A stretch of 64,000 bases of DNA from Sipunculus nudus. Taxonomy: Eukaryota; Annelida; Sipuncula; Golfingiida; Sipunculidae. This document shows positions 35,442-48,084 of this stretch, piece by piece. Under the pieces are notes generated by a model. That model was given only the letters and a program-made list of their open reading frames with translations. It did no database searches and was not told the DNA's origin. Made by a program: the position numbers and the translations under genes. The first letter of the stretch is position 1; each line of letters opens with the position of its first letter. The DNA is taken from contig CM049307.1 in assembly GCA_026874595.1 (NCBI GenBank), forward strand, positions 34,762,862 to 34,826,861, written 5' to 3'.

Positions 35442-36443
35442 TGAAACGAATAGCAAGTGCTTTGAATTATCTATGAGAAAGTATAAATGTAATATAATCA
35501 ATCTATTACAAATTTGATTGCATAAAAGTTGTACTGAATATAATTAAATACTGACTTAATTTTAATGCATCCTTTAAACATCTTTGATTTATGCTCATGG
35601 GTGGTGTGAATCACAATAATACTGTGCAAAGGTATAAATATAAAAGTTTCATCACAAGCAGCCTGTAAAACACTAAAACAGGTATCACCTTTGGTAAATA
35701 CTAAGTTAATTTAATAATTCACCAGTGAAAGGATGCAATGTGTACAGCAAGGGTTCACTTCAGAAAACAAATTAAGCTAACTTGGGGTGTGCGTGTCACT
35801 AATGATACTCGTAAAAAATATTGGCCATGCAAATATAAGTGAATCCCCTGCGTAAACAAAGAGAGCATCACTTAGGGTTTCCAAATACAAGTATTTTTCA
35901 AACAATAAACATGACAAAGCAAAGAAACAATCTTGCAAGTGATCAACTCTGAAATATGTTTCTTTATAATATAAAATGGTGTTTGGTGAAAAGTGATTTG
36001 CCTATAAGAGAAAGAGAAGCACATTTATAAAACATGACGTAAGTAATATATCTTGCATTCTCTAATTTAATTAATGTTAAGAATATGTTGCTGTTTCTAA
36101 CCCTATAAATTCATCAGATCTGAAACAATTGATGTAAGCATTATGGTTTCATCAAAACAGTCATGTTTATGGGGGAAATATGAATACCTGCATCCTGTGT
36201 TAGCCATTGTTTAAAAATATGATCTGTAAAAATCTTTTATCCCATCAATTCCTTGTAAAACAGATAAGGTTTTTAAAGATACAATGTTTGAAGAAATTTC
36301 AAACTGCTCAAATTATTTTATAATCAATTGACATATTGTAGTTCTACTCTGAGTTTAGCTAATCATTAAAAACACACTGGATCTATATTATTGTTACTTA
36401 TGCATATTTTATGTACCAGTAAACCATGTTGCAATTTTATTAA
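35442..36443. other. Gene-free AT-rich region
   Basis: No recognised gene, RNA or element end. Confidence 0.45.
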
Positions 36444-39400
36444 AACAAGGCCTACAGGCCTAATGCGAACCTGTGCATTGGGAAATACACCAGGTATAAT
36501 GCTTCAATGCTGGACCATTACTTCTCATGTATATGAACAATGCAGGTACTAAACATTTTGAATAAGAAACAATTACACAAACATCACTGCTGAAGTTTTG
36601 GCATGGGTGCACACAACACAACTAAGGACCCATGGGTCTCAACGCTCAGCTGAATTTGTCTATAAGGATATTTTTAAAGAAATTTTTCAGAATGACAGTC
36701 CTGTGACCTTAAACAATGACCTTGTGACCAAAAAATCTTAGAACTTAATATCATTGAACTTGCAGCATTAGGATTATTGTAACAATCTTTTAAAAAGTGA
36801 CCTTGACCTCTGACCAGATAACCTCAAATTCTACAGGTTTCCTCACTTTAGGCAAGTAAGCCATGTGTGAACGTTGGAAAGTTCAGGATGAAAAGTTTGA
36901 TTTACAGTGCATCCACAATCTTTTTAAAGATGTGGCTCCTGTGACCTTCAACTTAGACCGCTGGACCCTGGTAATCAAAATGAATTTACTTATGTGGTTG
37001 GTCATTATTAAATCAAGTTTGAAGTCAGTTTATTTTAGTAAATAAATAGAAAAATATTCGTTAAAATAGAAAAATACAGGTGGCGCCACCACGTTTCAGG
37101 AACTGACAACACTAGTCATGGTCAATATTCAAGGCAAGATTCATGACAAACCATGCATTAATTATCAAGATATTGGAGGTTTTGTATCAAATTTCTTACA
37201 ATTCTGGGGGTTACTGTCAAGCTAAGAATATAGGTCGCAGTGACCTAATTTCAGGGTCCCAAGGACATTTTTTATTGACCTCCCTGGATTATCACTTAGA
37301 AACTTCTAGGACCAGCTGTTATGATTTGTGCCCTGCTAACGGACGGCCGGATATCCGAATAGACGACGGACAAAGCGCTATTCCTACACCTCAGTTGACT
37401 AATAGTCAGCTGAGCTAAAAATGATTGTAGCTGGCACCACCAGTCTTGTATACAACAAAGCTATCAGAGATATATACATATGCCAAAGTTCAGACTGATA
37501 AATCAAACCCCTCCTGAGCAATAAGCAGGGACACATACTGTGCAAAAATTATTGTAGGTGGCACCACCAGTCTTGTATACGACAAAACTATTCGATAGGT
37601 ATAAATATGCCCAATTTCAGGATGATATATCAAATTCCTCCATAGAAATAAGCAGGCACAAAAGTCACACACTGTGCAAAAGTCACTGTAGGTGGTGACA
37701 CCTGTCTTGTGAACAAGAAATCCATCAAGGACGCATAGACAGGTCAAAATATCAGGCCAATACATCAAACTTACCTTAAGTCTGATGCATGGGGCTGACC
37801 ACGCTTAGGTGAGAAAGGCAGTTACCCAGAGTGAAGTGTGACAAATTTGCTTGCTCCGGCTACTGCACTGAGTGAACTCATGACCTGCACCTGGCTAGAC
37901 TGGGTGAATTTTTTACCTGTACCTGGCTGCACTGAGTGAACTGTTGACCTGTTGCCTAATCTGATACAGTTGGCAGTCTGCCAAAGCTATAAACAGATTG
38001 GTTCCACATGCAGCCCTGAGAGGCATGACACCAATGAGGTGATCACATGGTGCCCATGAGGTGTTCACATGTCACACATGAGGGGATCACATGCCTTGTG
38101 CTTGGCTGCACTGACTGAACTCTTGACCTATATCTGGCTGCACTGAATGAACTCTTGATCTATTGCCAAATCTGAAACAGTTGGCAGTTTCTTAACCTAT
38201 TTAAATATACAGACACAATCTTAGCCTGTTGGCAAATCTGTTTACACATACTGAAGGACTTTGGCTAAAATGCATTTTTTCAAGCTGACATATTCATAAA
38301 CTTTTTATCAAAATATCTAGAATAATAAAAGAGGCAGTTTTTTCATAAATAAGCTGAATCCCACAACATTTGATATATGACAGATTATTGCATAAAATCT
38401 GGGGATTGTAGTTCCTGCTATTCTGAGAAATTATGGGTTAATGTACAGATGACCAATGACCCCCATACAAAAAAGGTCAATGCAGGTGACCACCAATACC
38501 TGAATTTCATATATGGCTCATGTGACCAACACTGGCAGAAAATTTGGTGATGAAAGCTCCGGCTGTTTCTGAGATTGTCATTTTAGTATGCTTTTTCGGA
38601 CAGATGACTAGGTTCACTTCCTGTAATTCGGCAAAAATTCACTGAAATTGAACCATCTGAACAAACTTGAGAGAGATGATTTAAAAGATTATTTCTGTTA
38701 AATATTGAACAAATTGGCTTGACCGTTTTGGAGGAGAAGATTTTTAAAGGTTTTTTAGCTTTTTCTCTATAAAATCTGAGAAAATGCAGATTTTTTCAGA
38801 TGGCTAATTTTTTGCATTAAATTTCATGATGCTAGCTCCAGTCTATCCAATAGTATGAGTTAACATATACCTGTGATTGTAAACATAGCCTGGCATGAGG
38901 AATATCTAAAATCATAAATCCACATTTTTTAAAAGTTTTTAAAAAAAATTCTTGTTAATATTAACCAAAGATAACCTGAATTCTAAATGTCTGGAGGCAT
39001 GATGTAACAGATGCTGATAAACTGGTTCCAGGCTAGATGTATCTGTTTCACACAGCTAACATATATGGTAAAATGACTCAATTCAATCTTTATTATTCAG
39101 CAAAAATTCATTCTTTGGAACTATAAAAGACAATTAATTATTATAAGAATTATTCAGGGAATTATTCTTGTAAAATATTAAACAAATTGGCCTCAGTGGC
39201 GTCAGTCAAAAAACGTTTTGCAGGTTTATAACTCATATGGGAAAATAAAGCAAAATGCTTCCCATAACTCAGCCAAAAATCACTGAACCAAAACCATTTG
39301 AACAAACTTGAATTATCAACATCTAAGGATAATTAATGTGTGAGATTTAAGAATTTGGCCCAGTGGTTTTTGAGAAGAAGATCTTTGTAGGCGCTGAGCT

Positions 39401-40101
39401 AAAATGGGCTGTTATGGCATATGACCAAATTCAGCTTCCCATAACTCAGCCAAAAGTCACCGAACTGAGACCATTTGAACAAACTTCAGAAAGCACTACC
39501 CTAGGATCATTTCTGTGCAATATTAAACAATTTGGCCAGATGGTTTCAGAGAAGAAGTTTTTTTGTAGCTGTCGGTTGATATGGGCACTGATGACCCCCG
39601 TACCAAAAAAGGCCGATGCAGGTGGCGCCACCATTACCTCATTTTAAGATATGACTCATGTGACCAACATTAGGATAAAATTTGGTGATGATAGCTCCAG
39701 CCGTTTCTAAGATTGTAATTTTAGTATGCTTTTTTGGACAGATGACTAAGTTCAACTATCTGTAACTCTGCCAAAAATCACCGAACTTAAACCATTCGAA
39801 CAAATTTGAGAGAGATTGTTCCAGGGATCATTTCTGTGAAATATTGGACAATTTGGCTGAACAGTTTCGGAGAAGAAGATTTTTAAAGCTTTTTTAGCTT
39901 TTTCCCTATAAAATCTTAGAAAATGCAGTTAGCCAAAAAATAAGCAAAATCCGATAGAAATTTTTAGATGACTTAATTTTTGCATGAAATTTCGTGATGC
40001 TAACTCGTGCCGTTTTTAAGATGGTATAGGTTAACGTACAGATGACGGAGGAAGGACGCCGGACGACGCCACACCATCGCATAAGCTCACAGGTTCGCTA
40101 A
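36444..40101 (+). mobile_element. Family-2 head/tail element, third diverged copy
   Basis: Head AACAAGGCCTACAGGCCTAA at about 36444, with GCGAACCTGTG at 36465-36475. The tail contains CACAGGTTCGC at 40088-40098, the exact 11-bp inverse complement, followed by TAAAAA. From about 37430 the body tracks 15627-17830 of copy A with substitutions and indels, including the ACTGAGTGAACT segment and the GGTGGCGCCACC core at 39620. The tail is preceded by GACGGAGGAAGGACGCCGGA. It contains a nested family-1 element (36620-37419). Confidence 0.65.
36620..37419 (+). mobile_element. Family-1 short element nested in a family-2 element
   Basis: Head AACTAAGGACCCATGGGTCT with GCTCAGCTGA (about 36645-36654). 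Tail GTCAGCTGAGCTAAAAA at 37404-37420, with the inverse motif TCAGCTGAGC. It carries one GGTGGCGCCACC core at 37080 and the phrase CTAGGACCAGCTGTTATGAT shared with family-1b arrays. Tail preceded by GACGGCCGG and AGACGACGGAC. Confidence 0.6.
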
Positions 40102-40610
40102 AAAACTATTAATCAAACTCTCTATCTACAATCCCACATGCTGATGTCATGTCATGTCATCAGCAGGATGATACCTACATGGCAATAATCTTCTCTGTAT
40201 TTTATGTCCCCAAACTAGGGAGACTATATAGTATTCAGATTCCCACATCTCTAAACAGTGGGACTACCTGATACACACTTGCTAGCTGTTTCAACTAGTT
40301 GACTAGCTGACATTTGTTTTACAGGTTAATACTTCTGAGTACAAAATGTAAAAGGTCAGTTTTCTGTGTAAATTTGAGGTTATTTGTAAGGATGAAGAGC
40401 ATTAGTATTAATTTGCAGTTGAGTCTGCAAAAAAGATGTAAATGTTGACTAAGTATTGATGCACAGAAATAAAAGCCAAAAATAAATGTATGAGGTGAAC
40501 AACAGTGCTCAATGAAACACCATCACATCAATCCATTAAGCATAAAATCTGAATAAAATCATCAAGATGCTCCATTTACTGCTGAAATTGCAGCAGTTAT
40601 CATAAAAATA
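40102..40610. other. Gene-free spacer
   Basis: No gene or element end recognised. GTCATGTCATGTCATC near 40148 is a tiny tandem repeat. Confidence 0.4.
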
Positions 40611-43264
40611 AACAAGGGACCTATGGGTCACGGCGCTCACCTGATATATATGATAAAAAATATGATTTAGAAATGAGGCACATGCTGGTTTTATATGGTA
40701 ATAAAAATAAGCTGTATTATGAGTTGTTGTTGTTTAGCTTATGTATGATTTTGATAGTACCTTTGGAGACAGGAAAGAGGATTAATTTTATTTATTTCAT
40801 TAACAAATGGAGTGGGATTGTCACACAGATTTTGACTTGGCCATATAACTAATATAAGCAGAACATATAATATAAGAGTTTAACTATTTATTAGAAAAAT
40901 TACAAATATTGTCCTAAATATAATTTTTATTAAAAATAGTAAGAGAATAGTATGATTTTTTCAAATAAAATATGACTGAAATGATTATTAAAATAATATT
41001 AAAGAATATATTCATGAATGCATTCATTAATACATTTTGAAAATATTTGCACTGGTATTCATATACTTTCATTTTTACCTGAATTCCCATTCTTATGAAA
41101 GAAATTTTATAATGGAGTACATATTCATATTCATGTTTAAATACAATTGCAAAGTATTCCAACCATGTCTGGTATTTATTCAGTTTTCACCAAACAATGA
41201 TGTTGAGAATCCAGAATACACAAAATTCACACATTTAAATAATGATCATAAGTACCTGGTTTTATGGCTTTTATTTATATTAAAAAAAAATGTAATATAT
41301 TTATTTTGGACTAATTTCACATCAATGTACACACTAGACACAGTAGGAATCTAGATTAATATTATAAACTGCATCTTTGTCTATCATTAATTTCCTTCAT
41401 ATGATCCCTAATGATTAGTAATGAATAATATGATTTACTTTTTTATCATTAAAATTGAACTGAAAAATACCATAGGTGACTGCATGGTGTTATTTGGAAT
41501 ACATGACATTCTATCCATCAATACAAGATTCTTATATCATCGGTAACTGCAAGTTATTTTCCTGTTATTATCAACTAACAAATTCCTTTTCTATTTTTCT
41601 TTAATTTGTTATTAAAAACCAATAAAAATTTATTAATTTATTGTTTATTGTTATGTTGTTGGTTAAAACTACTAGATGAGTTGGGTTGGACACCTAGATC
41701 AACTGTGGCTGGCCATTATATAATAAGCTGCCTGGACGCCCCAGTTTATGTCTCGCCTCAAGCATGCATAATTTGCTGAAAGTTCAACCAGGTCAACATA
41801 CAGGTGACTCAAGAGGTGCTACAGAGAGCCAAGGTCTGACATGGTCTCATAAAAACATTAATAAAAGCTACAATTTTTGGCCAATTTCTTTCAGCTTTTC
41901 AAACTAAAAAGCTGAAATCTTTATGTGTGCATGATATGAAAATTATATCAACAGTACTCACAGGAAACAAACATGCCATGGTCAAAGTTGGGCAAAATTT
42001 AAGGTACTTATCTTATATTTATACTAATAACTTATACAATTTGAAAAATTCAGAACTAATTTTGGGTATTCAATTGAATCCTGATTAAATAATGTTACAT
42101 CCCTGACAAAAAATCTCTAGCTTCAGCAATCCTCTTGTTAAGGGAGTAAATATATTTCTTGATTTTTTAAAAAGTGCATTATGTTTGGGCCCATAACTTA
42201 AAACAATTACGCAATACTGACATCATTTCTGGCATGTGCATAGAGAATATATAGAAAAATATGTATATTATATATGATTAAAGTCAGATCAGTGGTTTTT
42301 ATATTAGGCTGTCTTGAAGTGTAACAATGGGTTTTTAATGGAAAAATGAAGTTTTTCATTAATATCTCGAAGGTATTAAGTCCTAGTGATCAAATTCTTG
42401 GCATGGTAGGGGATTTTTGAGACATCTAATTGTATGCCAAATTTTAGGAACTGAGAGCTGAAGTTGGGGAGCTGAGCACTTGCAAACTGCATGACACTAG
42501 TTTGATGTAAACAATATGTTACATGGTGCTTGAAAGCTTGAATAAAATCTACAGTTTTGATCAACTGGTTTCAAATTTTTGGTGTTAACAGACAAAATGC
42601 TAAAAAAAACATGCTGTGAAAATTGAATCCACAGTACTTACAGGAAAAAAACGTGCCATGGTCAAAGTTGGGCAAAATTTAAGGTACCAATTTTTTATTT
42701 TTGTTAATATTTTAAAAAATTTAAAAGATTTTGATCTAATTTTGGGTATACAATTTAATTTTGATTAATTAAAGTTATATTACTGGAAAAAAAGTTTATA
42801 GCTTTAACATATTTTGTGTTAAGTGATCAAATATCTTTCCTGATTTTTTACACAATGCATTATGTTTGGGCCCATAACTTTTTAAATTTTTATAATACAG
42901 ACATAATTTCTGGCATGTACATAGGAATTATATAGAGGAATAACTATGGTAAATATGAGGAAAAACAGATGAGTGGTTTTGATATTAGGCAGTCCTGAAG
43001 TGTAAAAATAGGTTTTTAATAAAAAATTGAGGTTTTTCTTTAATTTCTCAAAGGAACAAAGTCGCAAAGACCCAGTTTTCGGCTTGGTAGGAGATCTTGG
43101 GGACATCTAACATTATGCCGAATTTTGGATTCCTAGGTCTTACGGTTTCAAAACGTGCCACATCTACGGACGGACGGACGGACGGACGGACGGACAGACG
43201 GACGGACGACGGACAATGGACCACGACTATAGCTCAGATGACTTATAGTCAGCTGAGCTAAAAA
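40611..43264 (+). mobile_element. Family-1 long element E1 (uninterrupted)
   Basis: Head AACAAGGGACCTATGGGTCA with CGGCGCTCACCTGA. The tail hairpin AGCTCAGATGAC-TTATA-GTCAGCTGAGCT ends in AAAA at 43264. The tail is preceded by a GGAC tandem run (43164-43213). The body contains a tandem-duplicated block of about 680 bp, marked by CCATGGTCAAAGTTGGGCAA at about 41977 and 42657. E1 matches 46296-50965 along its length and provides the empty site for the insertion in that copy. No transposase or replicase frame is present. Confidence 0.75.
43164..43213. repeat. (GGAC)n short tandem run near the E1 tail
   Basis: About eleven GGAC/GGAC-like tetramers directly upstream of the terminal hairpin. Shorter versions occur at the same place in other family-1 and family-2 tails. 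Confidence 0.8.
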
Positions 43265-44399
43265 TACATAAAATTAGAAACAATTACCAAAAGGACTCCT
43301 AAGAACAAATTTTGTTCATATTTGTTCCTGCAAAATTAAGACAAATGTAAACAGCTTACATTAAAGCATGTACCTGTAAAAAGGTATAAGTTGATTTGTA
43401 AAACAGTTTCATAATTAAAGGTACACTAACAACTTTTCTACAGTAACGATACTATGGTACTTTTGTATTGCTTACCAATATACTGATTGATAAAATTTGC
43501 ACCATAAACACATTTTAACAGCTAACACAGAGTTAATGTAAAGCTGCAGATCTGGCCCGCAGAAATCTCAAAAAGGTTAATCTGTGATAACCGAGTATTC
43601 CATATTAATAAAATAGACCCCAGAAAAGCAAATAATACATGTATAATAGGAGCCCTCACACCTTTGCATTTATCAGTTCAAAAGTTATTTGAAAACATGA
43701 AATTTTGTCTGATGACTAATAAAATCAGATCCTTGCAAACAATCTCCTTGTAACAGTTCCACAAAGTTCATAATGATCCTATTTGAAACTTGGGCAGATA
43801 AAAATAAACTGTGATACCTGTTAAAGCAAGCACTAGTGATGAGAATTGTATGTTATACAAAACCACATACATGTTTCACTGCCACATGTTTTTAAATGAA
43901 ACTTTTCAACAGTTGGAGAGAGAATGTTATCTATTCAATAAGTTACCAATGACAGAGTTCCTGGGACTGGATGAATTCATGAAATATATCTCCAAAATAA
44001 TACAGGAGTCTAACATGCTCCTGCTGTCCCAATAATACAAACTTCTGGGAGGGAAGTAGGAACCCTAACATGTACACATACCAAAATGATATACCTGTAT
44101 GTATAAGGGTTTCAAGTCTCCAAAAGAGCTTTCATCACTCTGATTAAAAACACAGATTGTCCCAATTTCTACTCAGTGAGACCATAATAATCTAAAACAC
44201 CATTCACTCTGTACCTGTTATTATTTGAACATTTATTTCCCCACAAGGTACATAAAGGATTCCTGCATCTCTCTCAAGCCTGACTGACATGATCTGTTAA
44301 CAATAAAATACACAGCTATAAATTAAGATTTGTCAAAACAACATAAATGATTTGGATTTAATGATAAATACACAAACAGTCATAGGAATGACTGACATA
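43265..44399. other. Gene-free region
   Basis: No recognisable gene. A 74-codon frame at 43811-44035 has no motif and no splice context worth calling. Confidence 0.4.
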
Positions 44400-44581
44400 T
44401 ACAGTGAAATGTCGCCTGACAACCACCCCGCTATCAGGACCACCCTGATAAGACAACCACTTTTTTTGGTCCCAGACCAACATAAATCACCATAAAACCT
44501 CCCTCTCAAATGACCACCCTGCTAATACAACCGCTTTGGCTGGTCCCACAGGTTGTCACTTTATGGCTAGATTTCACTGTA
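44400..44581. mobile_element. TA-target inverted-repeat MITE
   Basis: TACAGTGAAAT at the left and ATTTCACTGTA at the right are inverse complements with TA outer ends. The interior repeats ACAACCACC/GACCACCCTG phrases. Same broad family as 15007-15203. Confidence 0.7.
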
Positions 44582-45201
44582 AAACCATTCAAAATCATTT
44601 GGCCCCAAAGCCCTTAATCGTGTACGCTCTTTTACAGGCCTCGAATAAGTGGTGTGACCCTGGTGATCTTTACATGACAATTTAAAATCTATCTTGCAGT
44701 AAACAAACAATGTGGTTCAAAACCTTTGTACTCAGTTTTAGTATTAACAAGCAGGTCTTCCTATTGTTGGTCTGTGTGCACAGACACTATTACAAAGCTA
44801 TTTGGGCTAATTAAATATATATTAGATCTTGGAGTTGCTTGATAACTAATATTTTTTGCAAGTAAAACATGTTATGGAATATCAGTGGATATTATGGTCA
44901 AACTGACTGGAACTTAACTGTCAGAAAAAACTATACTTCAGTTTAAGATGGGGGCATGCCTTTGCTAAAATTTATTAAAGGGGCCTTTTGTTACATATTG
45001 TTCACTAATAGCTTGTTGATGAGCGAGCTCATACATCAAACACAGAGGTGTTATAAGAATTTTCTAACAGGAATTACTCACAGTTCATTTATATGTTCAG
45101 AGGTCAGAAATCACTTAATTCTACGGAAAAAGTAGGTGAATAGCTGGCTTTAAAGATGTACAAAAGTAACTCTCTTTGATCATAAAGCTACCCAAATGAT
45201 A
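44582..45201. other. Gene-free region
   Basis: No gene recognised; may include the 3' untranslated region of the LITAF-domain gene on the minus strand. Confidence 0.35.
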
Positions 45202-45389
45202 TACAGTGGAACCTGTCTGAAAGACCAATTGTGCAATTGACCAATAAGACCAGCTGTCTATTACCCTTGAGTCAATCAATAGCTTCAGATTGTTTTATGC
45301 AGACAGGTCTAATAAGACAACCTGTTGAGTACCGTAAGACCACTTTTGGCAAGTCCCACCAGTGCTCTTATTACACAGGTTTCACTGAA
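45202..45389. mobile_element. TA-target inverted-repeat MITE, right end decayed
   Basis: Left end TACAGTGGAACCTGTCT; right end ACACAGGTTTCACTGAATA. The inner parts pair as inverse repeats, with the last bases mutated. Internal AATAAGACC phrases repeat as in its relatives. Confidence 0.65.
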
Positions 45390-45669
45390 TATATCTGATT
45401 TTGATGTATGAGAAATGTTGTCTGGGACTATCAAATGACCAGGTTAAGGGATTTATATAAGACATTCAAAAAGGTCTGATGTAAATGAGATGTAGATAGT
45501 TCCAGTCATGACATGAAGATGAAATTGACTAAGTAAAATTAAGGAATGGCTAAGTTGACAAAATCTACTGAGCGGTAATGTTTCTTTATAACTATTGATC
45601 TTAAACTCCTGTTTACTGATATGACACCAGCTCCTCTGGTTCCAGGTTGTGACACACGGTGATCTGCCC
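45390..45669 (-). other. Probable 3' untranslated region of the LITAF-domain gene
   Basis: Lies directly downstream of the stop codon at 45672-45670 on the minus strand. The true 3' end cannot be fixed from sequence alone. Confidence 0.35.
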
Positions 45670-45778
45670 TTACAAACGGCTCCAACGGGAGATATGCTGG
45701 TGACAGTTGGGGCATGTGTGGACGACGTCCTTACAGCTGTCCACACAGCAGGGTATCAGACAGCATCCCGCATCACAT
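45670..45778 (-). CDS. LITAF-domain protein, last coding exon
   Basis: The minus-strand acceptor TTTTATTTTAG ends at 45779; the exon starts with the last base of a Gly codon and then encodes 35 residues to TAA. They begin CDAGCCLIPCCVDSCKDVVH and continue TCPNCHQHISRWSRL. This is the C-terminal half of a LITAF domain: a Cys-rich membrane-facing segment, then the HxCPNC half of the zinc site (HTCPNC) and the usual short basic end. The phase (1 base completing GG|A) matches the donor of the exon at 50982-51300 exactly, although 5.2 kb of repeats lie between. Confidence 0.92.
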
Positions 45779-48084
45779 CTAAAATAAAACAAAATTTAAT
45801 ACATAATAGGATAATATTCATAACATGAAAATATAGTACGCTTATACATGAAATATATCAAATTATCACTGAATTAAAAAGAATGTTGTGGTTTCAATCA
45901 AACTAACATGCCACAAAAATGATATTGAAAAGAGTGAGATTCATGCTAGAAATTGCACTTAATCCTGTGGAATTTTTTCAGGTAGTTGCTGCTATCTTTC
46001 TCCAAGGATTTTGAAGTTGCTGAACACCAAAAACTGGCAGTGACATTTGGGTTAAGAGGGTTACACTAGTGGCAAAGACCTTAGCCAGGGGGGTCACAGT
46101 GGGGAAAATCATTGAACATGAATTATTAATTAAACCACTATTATCCCACTACCAATGTACCATAAACCTAAGCAATGACTGAAATCTTTAATTTACACAA
46201 TCACACTGGGAAAAACCCTTGTCCACTGAATTGTCAGGGTATAAGGCCATTAGTCCATTTAACCACAATATCTAAAGGGGATTGTAGTATATTTAAACAA
46301 GGGACCCATGGGTCACGGCACTCAGCTGTTATATATGATAAAAAATATGATTTAGAAATGAGGCACATGCTAGTTTTGTGTGGAAATAAATATAAGCTGT
46401 ATAATGAGTTGTGGGTGTTTAGCTTATGTATGATTTTGATAGTATCTTTGGAGACAGGGAAGAGGATTGATTCATTTATTTTATTAACAAATGGAGTGCT
46501 ATTGTCACACAGATTTTTACTTGGCCATATAACTTAAAAGCAGAACATGTAAGAGTTTAACTATTTATTAAAAATAATTACAAATTGTCCCAAATATAAT
46601 TTTTATTAAAAATAATAAGAGAATCATATGATTTTTTAAAATTAAATACAACTGAAATGATTATTAAAATAATATCAAAGAATATATTCATGAATGCATT
46701 CATGGATACATTTTGAAAGTATTTGCACTGGTATTCATATACTTTCATTTTTACCTGAATTCCCATTCTTATGCAAGAAATTTTATAATGGAGTATATAT
46801 TCATATTAGTATTCAAATACATTTGCAAAGTATTCGCACCATGTCTGGTATTTATTCAGTTTTCACCAAACAATGATGTTGAGAATCCAGAATACACAAA
46901 ATTCACACATTTAAATAATGATCAGAAGTACGTGGTTTTATGGCTTTTATTCATATTAAAAAAAAATAAATGTAATATATTCATTTTGGACTAATTTCAC
47001 ATCAATGTACACACTAGACACAGCAGGAATCTAGATTAAAATTATCAACTGCATCTTTGTCTATCATTAATTTCCTTCATATGATCTCTAATGATTAGTA
47101 ATGAATAATATGATTAATTTTTTTATCATTAAAATTGAACTGAAAAATACCATAGGTGACTGCATGGTGTTATTTGGAATACGTGACATTCTATCAATCG
47201 ATACAAGATTCGTATATCATCAGTAACTGCAAGTTAATTTCCTGTTATTATCAACTAACAAATTCCTTTTCTATTTTTCTTTAATTTGTTATTAAAAACC
47301 AATAAAAATTTATTAATTTATTGTTTATTGTTATGTTGTTTTTCAAAACAACTACTAGATGAGTTGGGTTGGACACCTGGATTAACTGTGGCTGGCCATA
47401 AGCTGCCTGGCTGCCCCAGTGTGTCTCGCGTCTGTCAGGCGTGCAAAATTTGATGAAAGGTCAACAAGGTCAACATACAGGTGACACCAAAGGGGATGGG
47501 GAGAGCTAAGGTCTGACATGGTCTTATAAAAACATTTCTAAAAGCTACAAGTTTTGGCCAATTTCTTTCAGCTTTCTAAACTAAAAAGCTGAAATCCTTA
47601 TGTGTGCATGAAATGAAAATTATATCAACAGTGCTCACAGGAAACAAACGTGCCATGGTCAAAGTTTGGCAAAATTGAAGGTACTAATTTTATATTTATA
47701 CTAATAAATTATAAAATTTGAAAAATTCAGAACTAATTTTGGTGAATTCAATTTAATCTTGATAAGATAATGTTACATCCCTGACAAAAAATTTCTAGCT
47801 TCAGCAATCCTCTTGTTAATGGAGTAAATATATTTCTTGATTTTTTACAAGGTGCATTATGTTTGGGCCCATAACTTAAAACAATTACGCAATACTGACA
47901 TCATTTCTGGCATATGCATAGAGAATGTATAGAAAAATATGTATATTAATATGATTAAAGTCAGATCAGTGGTTTTGATATTAGGCAGTCTTGAAGTGTA
48001 ACAATGGGTTTTTAATGGAAAAATGAAGTTTTTCATCAATATCTCGAAGGTATTAAGTCCTAGTGACCAAATTCTTGGCATGGT

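Noticed and set aside
43811-44035. 74-codon plus-strand frame
   Set aside because: No recognisable motif or splice signals; length is not exceptional for chance.
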